Shown here piece by piece: positions 43,250 to 56,800 of a stretch of 64,000 nucleotides of DNA. Source of the DNA: Phoenix dactylifera. Lineage: Eukaryota; Streptophyta; Magnoliopsida; Arecales; Arecaceae. The stretch is from contig NC_052404.1 in NCBI RefSeq assembly GCF_009389715.1, forward strand, positions 10,920,480 to 10,984,479, given 5' to 3'. The translations under genes and the position numbers were made by a program. The notes below the pieces were generated by a model. That model ran no database searches, was not told the origin of the DNA, and saw only the letters and a list, made by a program, of their open reading frames with translations. Within the stretch, counting starts at the first letter, position 1; each line of letters begins with the position of its first letter.

Positions 43250-44484
43250 GATCCATGTACTTCCAAATTCTACGGGGGGACAAAAGGCTGGCAGGCCATT
43301 TTTTGCGATGGCTTTTACCCACGCGGCCATCGTATGAAGGGGGCTTCCTCCTCCTCTGTAGCAGCTCCAAGAGCGCTTCCTTGGCTCCTTTCCTCTACTT
43401 AGAGATCTTATCCGAGGAAGGGGAGTTCTCCCATCCATCGCCAGTCCTCCACGAGGTACGCAATCGTTGCCTCATCGAGTTCTATTTCTCTCTCTCTTGA
43501 TATTTTTTTCGGTGGATCCGTTCAATGTTGTGATTATTCGTTTGAATTTGGTTGCAAAGTTCGCATTTTTATTGATGGAAATCTAAAGAGCGATGAAAAT
43601 ATGGAGAATTATGTCGTTTGATTGCAGAGTCATGCTTCCTAGTTTCAGATCTCTCGATTTCCCGAGGTTAAGAAGATTTTATGCCAGTTATTAGCTTTGC
43701 TCCAGAGATTTGTGATATATGAGTAATTTTCTGAAGTTTTTATGACCTGGATCTAAGTTTTTCTTTGATCTATTCCTTAAGCGCTGTCATCTGTTATCTC
43801 ATTGCCGTTTTGGTGGCTGATCAAACTCTGGGTTTGTCATTCTATGACCGATATGGCTGTAGATATGCATGTAAAGTCGTGTCGATCGTATCCACCATTT
43901 ATGCTTGAGAAATGTATCTGCCCTCTAGATTGTATTTTGGAAGTAAATGGCGTGTGGATGCTCTTCTTTGGAACAACGGATCGATTTGCTCACAGTTAGT
44001 TGTATGATTTCATTTCCACCTGCTATATGGAAAGTTAAATTTATGATTCTTGCCATATGTTTTGTTAGGAAAGCTAGGAGACAAATCACATAATGAGATT
44101 ACGAATGACCACCGGATCGGCACATCTTATGGCCACCTTATTATTCATGATGATTAATTTGTATCAAATATAAATTGAATTTGAAGCAGAACTCGATAGT
44201 TGATCATGTAGTTGTCTTGCTTGTTACAGATTTAAAGCTTGCATTGGTTATATTACAACTTTGTTCCATATGCCAGAAAAACAATCCACTATTTCAAAAA
44301 TTATTGGTGTCGCATGGCCTTCCATCACTCAGTATGAAAACAATAAATGCATAATTTAGAACTGGAAATTTAAATCAAGCTCAAAATAACTTGCCAAGAT
44401 ATGTTATCAAGGTCAAATATGTGGCACAGTTGTTCTTTGCTGGCTACAAAATAAATTCTTTCGCATGCAATATTTCTTCTGCAG
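43250..44484 (+). promoter_or_regulatory. Actin 5' untranslated exon and leader intron
   Basis: A GC-rich, CT-rich non-coding exon ends ACGAG at 43455, followed by a GTACGC donor; the acceptor TTCTGCAG ends at 44484, 11 nt upstream of the actin ATG. The 1029-nt leader intron in this position is a hallmark of plant actin genes and often raises expression. A TATAAAAA string at about 43014 is a candidate TATA box; the true start site and the left edge of the exon are uncertain. Confidence 0.65.
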
Positions 44485-44495
44485 AGCTGTAGAAA

Positions 44496-45919
<1,424 letters not shown>

Positions 45920-46186
45920 GTTTCTTAAGGCTGATAGGATTTTTCCTTGTGTTTAGGCGATTTATGGACTTCAGCATTTGAGTGCTTTTTCCTCTCCCAT
46001 TTGAGTTTGCTGATGATATGTTCTATTTGGATATATAAATTCTCTTATTATGTTGTATTGAAATGTTATATCGTATTGCTTTGATGATGCTTTAAATTGT
46101 TTTCTTATGATCAACTTTTCCTCCAATCCAATTCATGCGGCAATCACTTTTTCACTTGAGTGTTGTTATGTTCATATTAAGTGGCG

Positions 46187-46352
46187 TAAGGTTTGTCATC
46201 TCGGTACCATATTCCATGCCGGTACCATATTTGTATAATATTGATATGGTACGGTATGAAGATTATTTAGCATATCGAGTATCGGTACGTTCTGTATTAC
46301 TCGGTTCGAATTGGTACGGCGTACCTCGAATAGAATGCTATGGTACTCATGA
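46187..46352 (+). mobile_element. GTAC-rich foldback element, copy 1
   Basis: Starts TAAGGTTTGTCATCTCGGTACC and continues with many GGTACC, GGTACGG and TCGGTACG strings, closing near GCTATGGTACTCATG. Its left end matches the other three copies (AAGGTTYGCCATCTCGGTACC consensus). The right border and target duplication could not be fixed. It lies between the actin and hexosaminidase genes. Confidence 0.6.
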
Positions 46353-46946
46353 GTCATGATGCATTTTTTAAGAGTTGAAATTAAATTACTGATGGGCAAT
46401 TGGCACGGCACTCATTATCGTTATGAACTGTCTTACCCACCTATAGTTCCGAAAGAATCCCTGGACGTTTGCCTAAAGTTTTCTTTAGTATTTTTTTTTT
46501 CTTCTTTTGGGTAAATATCTTCTTTGCATTTGAACATCAACCTTTGAGTAAGAAACTGAAGTTCTAGTAAATGGCTGAGATGGAACTTGATTGGTAGCCA
46601 TATTTAAAATGGCAAATCTGTGCCAACAATTCTTTTGAACGACCTGATACGCTCAGTTTGTCCAACAAGCAATTAGTTTTTTTTTTTTTTTTTTCTTGCG
46701 GAGATAACCAACAAACTTATCTTTAATTTGCTACGCAAAGGGATCATTGGCATGTGTCGCATGTCAAAATTCTAGTTTAAATTTTGTGCGAGCAACTCTA
46801 AACGCTTAAATTTTCATAAATTTTTTTTAAAAAAAACCTGGACGAGCATGGCCTTGCAGATTAGGCAACTCACGTCCCAAAGGTTGCTCGATTTAAAAAA
46901 TTTAATGCACATCCAATTTTTTTTTATTTTGAATAATAAAATAGTA

Positions 46947-46975
46947 TATTATATTATATTATATTATATTATTGT
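46947..46975. repeat. TATAT microsatellite
   Basis: Five or more TTATA units in tandem within an AT-rich intergenic stretch (45920-47760) that otherwise shows only the GTAC element and poly-T runs. Confidence 0.7.
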
Positions 46976-47796
46976 TTTTATAAGACTAGGGGTATTTTAG
47001 AAATAAAATAAAAATATTATTTTTTCGGCTGATTGGAAAATAATTTATCTATTTTCTTGTTGGGTAAGATTTTTTTTTCTATTTTATTGATAAACGCTAG
47101 CCACGGAAAATAACTTATTCATCTAAATAAGTTTGAGAGCAGGGACAGCAAATTTGACCAACTTTCTATGGTGGTTGATAAGTTATTGTTAGCATATAAA
47201 TAATAAATTGCATAATTGCATTTCTAAATATCATTTACAAACTTCTCCATATTTTTGGGTTCGAAGGCAACCATGCCAGCCTACATTGAAACAAATCAGA
47301 ATCATGAGACTTTCCAGTAGCTAACATGACTCCTTAGCTAAGCACAACATATTTAAAAGCTTCTCAACTATTTCATTGTTTCTGGCCAATTTGGATAAGA
47401 AGAAAAAAAGAAAAACTTGAATCTAATTACTGTTTAAAGAAATGACAAATCTTTCCCAGCCTTTTCTTTCTCCTGTTTTTGTTTTGGCCGTGTCCTCGTA
47501 GATTGCTTCCGCTTCTTGTTTCGACTTAGAGAGGAGAAGAACTACCAGTCTCACAAGACCATCACATCGGACACCAAGTATGAAGTCATATAAATATTCC
47601 GTCGGTTACACCTAATACGTTACTCCTCCCCCACCAACCACTATAGAAGAGAAGAAACGGACGCATACAGCGAGGCAGGCCCCACCGACGCAGGTGTCAG
47701 TACGCCAGCCATCGTCCGATCCCCGAGCCGAAACGATCATAACCTCTCCTCGTGCCAGCTGTCACCCCAGTCCCCTCCTCCAGTTCGTAATCCCAC

Positions 47797-47803
47797 TATA
47801 AAA
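47797..47803 (+). promoter_or_regulatory. TATA box of the beta-hexosaminidase gene
   Basis: TATAAAA in the context CCCACTATAAAAACC, 77 bp upstream of the start codon, with a CT-rich leader between. A good core-promoter fit. Confidence 0.75.
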
Positions 47804-47873
47804 ACCGCCCTCATCGGAGATCTTTCTCTCCGCCGGCACTCCTTGCCCCGGAGCCTCTTTCTTCCCCAAATCG

Positions 47874-50800
47874 ATGAACTCCCTCCCCGTCCTTCTTCTT
47901 CTTCTTCTTTTGCTCTCCCTTTTCCTTCTCTCGTCTCCCTCCCATAGGTTTCGCAACTCCACCGCTGCTCTCGACGACTCCACCGTCTACATCTGGCCTC
48001 TCCCCAAAGAATTCCGCCATGGCGACCGGACCTTGGCCGTCGACCCCGACCTGGCTCTCCGACTCGAAGGACCCGGGGGGAACAACTCCACCATCTTGAA
48101 GGAGGCGTTCGAGAGGTATAAGGATTTGATCTTTAAGCCGTGGGCCAGATCCGTCCGGCGGTGGTCGGGGGTGTACGACGTCAGCGAGCTGACTGTGTTC
48201 GTCTCGTCCGATAACGAAACGGTGGGAGCATTCGGTTTTTAGGGTTTCTCGATTCGTTTGCTTATGGTTCTTCGGGTTCTGACGTGATGTGATCCGCTGG
48301 CGAGCAGCTTCAATTAGGCGTGGACGAGAGTTACACCCTCTACGTGGGTGGCGAAGGGCGCCTTTCGATCTTTCGAGGAGCTACGATCGAGGTATGGAAG
48401 ATAGTTGTTGATGTTGTTTCTTGAAAAGAATTCGACATCTGGATCACGTTCTTGATTTGATGCGTCGTTATACTCCTTTCCTGTCCCAGTAATCTTATCT
48501 GGATCACGTTCATCTTAGTGGGATTCGAACCGTTTGTTGACTCGTTTAAGATTTGCTCCCTATAATTCTTTGGCCTATGGCTTACGATCTTGAATCGATG
48601 CGTCTATGTACTCTGTCTTTAATAAGATAGTTTGATTCATTTAAACAGTTTCCTGAGTCGTTAAGATTTCTGATCTAATTTGGAACCTAACGTTCTTTTA
48701 TTTGCAACCAGTAATTGCTTTGACTCTGGACTATGTACTTGATTTGATGCACCGATGTAATTCGTTTTTCATTTGATGATGTGATGGATTCATAGAGTTT
48801 CCTGAGACTCTAAGATTTGGAATCTTTGTTAGAAGCACATATTCTTTTAGTGCGAATTGTCAGTGTCTTCAAGCAGAACTGTTGGTGAAGCGGGTGCCCT
48901 GTAGCTGACCATGAAATGATTAGATAAAGGTTGCTTTTTTTGTATATTGATCATGGCAAATAATAAGAGCAGAGGCAGATTTTTTCCCCAAGATTGGAGT
49001 AGTGAAAGTAGGCAATCTTACACATGATGTTGGAAATATCTAAAATAAGACAAACACCAGTGGTCCAAACTAATCCTTACAAGCTCCAAACAATAATGTT
49101 TTTTGAGTTCTATTATGAATAATTTCCACTTTATTGGTTTGAACAACTGACAGCTTCTTTTCATATCTCCTGACAAACGACAAAATATGCAAGTACAGAA
49201 TCATTTATGTGATATATCTTGTAACTAACACATTATATTGCTATTTGACAATTGATTATTATTCTGATTATTTCTTAAGTTCAATCAATTTTATGTAGAA
49301 GTTAGGGAAACCATCCCTGTTTGGTAAAAAGTTGCTATCTGTAAGATGTAATCTGAACATAAAGTAAGCTCTTTGTTTGATTAAGTTGCCTATCATCATG
49401 ATCTAAAAATAGCTGTCTACTAAAAAACAAATCATTTTTTCCTATACGTATCGTATTATCTTGTAAGAATAAGTGTTACTTTTTGAGAAAAGTAAGAGTA
49501 AATGTTAATTGTTATTTTATTGTTATATTCAATGATTGAATCTTTGATCATATCTGCTGTCACTTAAAGTCTGTTCGCGTGTCAAGCCTATTTACAAAAC
49601 ATTTAATCAGAAAACTATAATTTGTTTTATAATTTATCTTCTGAAATTCATAATCGATGGGAATAAAAAATAAGAATGTTACTCCTATTGTTTCCTATTT
49701 TGTAATGAACTTCACTGTTCATCTCTCAAATCTTACCTTTTTCACTATTGATTTAACAACACTTTGTTCTTTATGTACACAATCTGCATATGTCCCTCAG
49801 ATGCGTTAATATGGGTTAATGTCTCTTGAATATTTCTTTTGTTGCAGGCCAATACTATTTATGGGGCTATGCGTGGGTTAGAGGTATGCATGAACACTGA
49901 TGTTTATAGAACTTTTGCTGTATGAGTTTCACATTGAATCATTTTCCAGGGGTGCGAATGAGCTGAAGCCAAGTGTAAAGCTGCTTGGACTTGGCTTGAT
50001 ATATAAAAAGGCTGCTTGAGCTTGAGCCTAGCTCAACAAAATCTGTTCAAGCTTGGTTCATAAAAGACCGAAGTGGAGCTTTTAACAAGTCGAGCTGAGC
50101 TTTCCTTTATTTTTGCAAGCCACTTATGTTCAGGGTCAGCTTGTTTATGCGCCAATTTTTGAAATTTGTTTGAGCCTGGCTTATCTTCTAACTGAGCTGA
50201 GCAGAAGCAAGCCATTATCAAGCCACACCTGAGCTGCTCATGGATGGCTTGGACTGTTTGCCGCCCTATTCTACACCTTATAGAATTTGTACTGTACAGC
50301 CATGGATAAAACTTACTACTCATATTTTTAATGTGGTATTATTCTATAGCAGCTTCACGTGCATTTACTTGATTCTGTTTTGTGCCATCCTTGGCCAGAC
50401 CTGCATCCCACAATCCATAGAACATGTTCTCATGTGCATGACCAAGATCCTTCTCATCTATATCTTCCAAGTGCCCTCTCCACCTTCCAAAAACCATCCC
50501 TATGCACTAACAATGTTATTCCAGAATCCAATCTTTGGTGACTTATATATGGAAATCATTGCTCTTGCAGCTCTTTTTCATTGATTCATATGTTAAAAGC
50601 TTTCAATCACTATGAAACAGATAGGATCATAGGACCCATTTTGAAGTCCTTCTCATGCCTCTTCTCTTCATGCTACAAATCTTGGGCTATTTTTATTAAT
50701 CATCCCATCGATATTACATGTGCCATATTGTCATACCATGTCATCATGCAACCAATTGGTTCTATTATAACCCAAGATTCACTTATTCGGCCAGCAAAGT

Positions 50801-53800
50801 TTAACTATATGACGGCTTTAGGGTTTTCTTAAATGTTCCAGAAAATTTGGATCCTTTTTTTCGTAGTAATATTTAAATTTGTGACCCTCTGTTATTCTAG
50901 TCATCATACTCTACTACTAACATGCCAAGGACTCAAATATTTCCAATGTTCTTCATGTGGTTGCCAAAGGGTAATCTGGAAGTTGCCAGAAATGGTTGTG
51001 CGGCAAGGAACATCTTGGAACCTGTAATTGATGACAAGTTTTCTGATGTTAACCAATGTGCATGACTGCTATTGCACGAAAGAAGTTCTAACTATATGTA
51101 ATACACACATATGCCCGTATTTGTATATGTGCATATACAATATATATTGATAAAATCATGGTATGCCGTACTGGCCCAAACCGAATAGTACGGGGCGTAC
51201 CATACTAGGTCAACATCGGTATCCGGTATGGATGGCGTACCGAGATGGCGAACCTTAGATAAAATAATACTAAATGTTGGTGGTGGGTAAGTGTAGAGGT
51301 TAAATGCTAATGCAACTGTTGGATTCTTCCTGTTGTGCATGTATTCTGTTTGGAAATTTTTCATTATCACCAGTTCAAAGTTGGATATATGCGCATACAT
51401 GTGCGCATACACACAGAGCATGCATATCCATAGGAATACTGTTCTCAGAGCTCCTAATGAGTGTCTACCTTTTTTTTCCTCTTTGAAACTGCTATTTCTG
51501 TATGCCAAATAACGGTCAGTTTTGGTAGCTTATTTTCGATGCACTACATTGTGCAACTTGTTGCACTACATACAAATGCTTGAAAATTCCTTTCTGACTG
51601 AACTTCATTGTTTCCAGACATTCAGCCAATTGTGTATACTTAATTATGAAACTAAAACTGTAGAAGTGTACAAGGCCCCATGGTACATTCAAGATGAACC
51701 ACGGTTTGCTTTTCGCGGGCTTCTTCTTGGTAAGAAAATGATTGTGCTGTGCATCACACAAATTTACTTTGTTTTTTTCTGCTTCTTTTTTTTTTAGTGT
51801 TTCGAATGTTAAAAGTACATGACTCTCCATTTTGTGTGTATTTGTACTCATTTACAGATACCTCGCGGCATTACCTACCACTAAGTGTGATCAAGCAAGT
51901 GATTGACTCTATGTCGTATGCTAAAATGGTAAGAAGTATTCCTTTTGTAAAGTCAGAGTGGTCAACTCCACCATTTTTTTCTTCTCATTCCTTCTTTCCT
52001 TTTTCCGTCTCACATTTCATGACTTTTTTTTCCATCTACTGATATTGTGAATGGCATTCAGTAGAATGTTCTTCACTGGCACATCATAGACGAACAATCC
52101 TTTCCTTTGGAGGTACCTTCATTTCCAGATTTGTGGAAAGGTTCATACACAAAGTGGGAGAGATATACTGTTGAGGATGCATATGAAGTTGTTGAGTATG
52201 TCATTTGTCATCTTCTTCACATTTTTCTCAGTATGGAGGTTTATGCTCTTTTGGGGTTCTATACTTTAAAAGCTCTCATTGTGTGCTGCTAACTTGACTA
52301 TCTGCTTAAACATTCTAAATATTTTCATCCTTAAAAGCACAGTATTCAGAAAACTTGTAATATTCTAGTCAGAAGTATGTTAAGAATTTCAAATATTCTT
52401 AAATTTGTTATTTCTTCTGTTGAGTGTTATTTCTGTGAAATTTTTACTAATTTAGTTTTGATAAGTACTCTTTCTACATTGAGTTTTTTTATAAGATTGT
52501 GGACAATTGCTTCAGTTGTTAATGATGATTCTTCTTATAAATTAAATTAACATATGATGTTTTTAAATCCTGTGAGTTATCTTCATTGTTTTTTTAAAAC
52601 AATGGGTTATCCATTGTTATTGTAAAACTCTTCAGAAATTGCATGTGGAGCACCCAGCTATCTAGGAACTGTTTTATGTCGGGCAACAAATTTATGACCT
52701 TATCAGACTATTTTTTTGGGCCCATTTCCTATTTTTGAGGCACTATGTGAACCATGGAATGCCGTACCAGCCGGTACGGGCCGGTACGTACCGGTCCGGC
52801 CGTGGACCGGTACCGGAATGGATAAAAAACCGGTATTTTTCGGTTTTTTATCCGAATCGGCCGGTACGGGTGCGTACCGGCCGGTTCGGGCCCGTACCGG
52901 CCGGTTCGGAGCCCGTACTGGCCGGTACCGGCCTCGTACCGGTGCGAACCGGCCGGTTCGCACCGGTACGATTTTTTTTTTTTTTTAAGAACCACAGCGC
53001 CGCGCGCTGTAGTTTTTGAAACCACCGCGTACCGGCCGGTACGGGACCGGTACCAGCCGGTACGTACCGGACCGGACCGGTACCGTACCGGTCCGGCCGG
53101 CCACCGGTACGCCGACCGGTACCGGTACGGCGGACCTTGATGTGAACATTATTAAACAAAAGCATAAACAAGGCTAATTCTTTTGGCTTGAGCCTTGAGG
53201 TTGACTGTGAAATCTAGTTCACAATTGTTTCTCTTTTTCTAGGTCCAAAAAAATGGGTAGTTTCCCATGTCAGGTCTAACTATCTGAGTCTCTTTTGTTC
53301 TCTAATAGCACAAACCTTCCAGAATCCCATTTCAACTTGTATTTAGTGTTCCTCATTGGGTTGTTATTGTTGTACAATGAACAAGTCTATATGTATGTGA
53401 AAGTCGTGAAGCTGACACATATAGCTGAAAGAGTTACACTACAGATGTGTTTTGTTGGAACTGACATCCTGAAATTAGGGTTTCAGCAAAAGTTGCTATT
53501 TCTGTGTTCTTGGTTTTTGGGAAGTCAGGGCCTAAGTGCAGAGCTCAAGCCTTTGACTTTCCAAAAAGTGCTGATCTGTTTTTCATTGGTGATGGGCTAA
53601 AGTCAGCCTAGAAATATGAATATTTACATATTCGGGCAGTTGCGATGAAATATACCCTATGGGTATGATGCCACTAGAACTGAAAATACATACTATTATG
53701 TACATATCATGCATGTGTACACTCATAGGAAAAAATAATGTAATGGATATTTTTACTAAACTTTTTAATATATTGTGACATTCATATTATGATGAACTAC

Positions 53801-56800
53801 CTCGAACATCCCTTATCTCCAATTGAAATGATTTTTTTATGAGAAAATTGAATCAACCATGTGGTGAATAGTAGATGCGCTGAGGAAGAGAGAAGAAAAG
53901 AGGAGGTAGCATAGCAACAATGGTATGAGTGTTACCAGATAAGTAGTGTACGATGTGTCAAGGTTTTGAACTCGGCCATCTAAGTGGGTCACAAATACCA
54001 AGATGGTCTGAGATACTGGGTAGAAGGAGGCTTTGGCCAAAAAGGGAAGGCCAAGATATCCTAGGATCTCGGTAGGTATTTTAGAATTTCAGAATCAAAA
54101 TCTTAACAGGTAAGGTATGTTAGAAATTTTGATTTAGGGAAAAAAACCGTGGGGCTGAAATAACTCACTCTGAACATCTTTTAATGGATTACGTGGTACA
54201 ATTGGGTCAAATAAACCTTTACAGAATAAATATTCAGCGACTTGTGAACCATTGAGTATTGTCTTATTCAATGTTTGGTTGGTTACTGTTTTGCCTACAA
54301 ATGCAATGCAGGCATTAAGTGCTATTTTAAGAAATTAATTTGAATGTTGAGTAATAATCACTTGGATGTGATAAAATCTTGATTCAGAAATATTGGCTGA
54401 AATTTTGATGGCATATCAACATATCAATTTGATATACCGGGATATTTCAGTTTATCTAAGACAAGATATTGATAATACCATGTTGATGGTTGGCCGACAT
54501 TGGTATAAATTGACATCCCTGAGATCTTGGCCAATATGGAAACCTTGCTAGATGCTGACAAGCTACAATGATTCCTAAGCGTGAATTGCGGAAGGAGGGG
54601 TATGAGTGCTAGGATTAGCTGATAAATTAAAGTGATAAAGGTGCAAATTAAATCTCATGATACGGAGGTGTACTAGTTTCCTTGTGGAATAGTATGCCTC
54701 AAGTACCATTATAAGTCTTGATGCTCGGGATGAGTTGTCTCCCTATCACCCCAAGACCGGCTTTTCCACTGGACTTCAAGGATGAAGTGGATATTGAAGC
54801 ACCGGTTGGGTATTAAAGCCCCTAATAAGCCATCAGGACCAGTAGCGTTCCTCCTTATGAAGCTGCCATGCACCATCTCTCCTCTTTCTCTTTCTCTGGT
54901 ATATCTCTTTTTTTCTCTCTCCCTCCTGAGCTACTGTTGAAATCCCCACCTTGGCTTCGAGGTGAGAGGCAATGGCGAAGTTACCAAAAAACCATCATGA
55001 ATGCTGCGAGCCGACGTGTTGGAGGCCCCTGCTCCTACTCCAACTGTAGGCTTCTTCCCCTTCTCTAGCATGATTCATCCCTTTTCTGCTGTATTTCAGT
55101 GATTGGGTCCCTGTCTCGATCCTGTTTCCATGTTGGAATGACATAATACCGATGGCATCATCCCATTTCGGCGATATTTGAATCCATGGTGCAAATGATG
55201 GTGAAGAAGGAAGTCCATAATTGGTTGAGATGATACTAAAAGAGAAGCTATATAGAACCAAAATGGCAACCGATGAAGTGATTAAAGCCATTTGATATAT
55301 GCTGGAGTACTAGGTTTCACAATGGCATAGAGCATCAACCTAGAAACCTTTTGTGTGGAGATCTTGTGGATTAATGGCCCTTGACAATATAAAATGGTAA
55401 CTTTCTTCAGGAAAAGGAAAGAAAGAAAGACAAATGTAACATGGCAAGTGCGAATTAAATAGAGCACTTCAAAGTGGCATGATGAACTGGCTAAAAAAGT
55501 TGACCAGCAACCAAATGGCTAATTGTCGAAGTCAACTGATAACAATGTGGAATGTCTCAGGACAGCAATATGGTTATGTAGTAAGATGATACCAGCATAC
55601 AAGCAGACGATGCTCATGAAAGATGAGCCACCATTAAATACTAAACACAGGATGAAGCATAGCTGAATCCTTAGGTAATGCTGAAAGAAGAAGAGCGACC
55701 AGCAGTCATCCTGCTCAACAAAGCAGGTATCAGAGTCACTGTTTGTGCATATCAAACTATCAAGACTTTGATGGCAGGCCTGGAGACAATCATAGTGCAT
55801 AGGATCGAAGTCAAATATGCCAGATATAAATAGTTTAGTATGTAATTTATTATGTCGGGCAAGTTGAGCCCAATAAACAACATAATCTGCGAAGATCCAA
55901 GCAACAACAACCAGTTTCATAATTAACACAAAGATAAAGCTATATAGAGTCAAACCAATATTTTGGACATAGCACCAACATCAGTAGCATCCAGGAAGGT
56001 TCCGAGAAAGACCACTCTACAGTGAAGAAGGCAAAAAAACGTTAATGAATGCAATTAATTCTGGAAATAGTGGGTTTACAGGGATCATGATAATACATTA
56101 TGGCCCAAGGTTTGGTGGAAAATGCTTAAATGATAAAAACCCTAAAAGTGGCCCAGTCAAAAATAAGACAGAAATGATATGTTTAGATTCTGATCAAGGA
56201 TTAAGATGGCATTTGAGATGGACAAAGTTAGAAGATAGAAGGAATCCTGAGAAATCTTAGTGAAAGAAAATTGTCTAGTATTGATCTTAATCTTCTGGTT
56301 TATGTTACATCCTCACAAGGAATAAGAATATGATAAGTTTAAAGATGTATTTTACAAGACTCACAGAATTTAAATACACAGAGAAACATGGATCATGGAA
56401 AACATGGGACAGTTGGTTGCTCAGGTCCAAAGGACCATGATGATTGCACTGAGAGGTTGCCTGTTCCATGTCTTCCATGGTTGGTTGCATTTTTCCAGAT
56501 GTGATGAGAATTTCCACGGAAGTTGGTGTAGTAGTCCAAACCTTGACATATTGTATTACTCCAATAAGAAGGAAAAGATGTCACATTTATGTCACCTTTG
56601 TATAGTGCTCTGAAATCAGTTTTTATTAATAAGAGCTAATCAGGATTGTAGAAATCGCTTTATCTTTGACGTGGTTATATTTTGTACCAAGGTTTGCCAT
56701 CTCAGTACCATGCTCGTGCAATGTTGGTACACTCGATACGTGGTCAGTTCGGCGTACTAAGACTCGGCATGCTCCCTGTACTAAGTCTTGGTTCAGACCA

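Noticed and set aside
52703-53171. Four overlapping open frames of 86-107 codons on both strands
   Set aside because: They exist only because the GTAC-rich repeat lacks stop codons in every frame; the peptides are permutations of RPVRAG/TGRY.
53959-54549. Possible large foldback element with CAAGGTTT at one end and AAACCTTG at the other
   Set aside because: Ends look right, but no target duplication was found and the interior shows no symmetry, so the pairing may be accidental.
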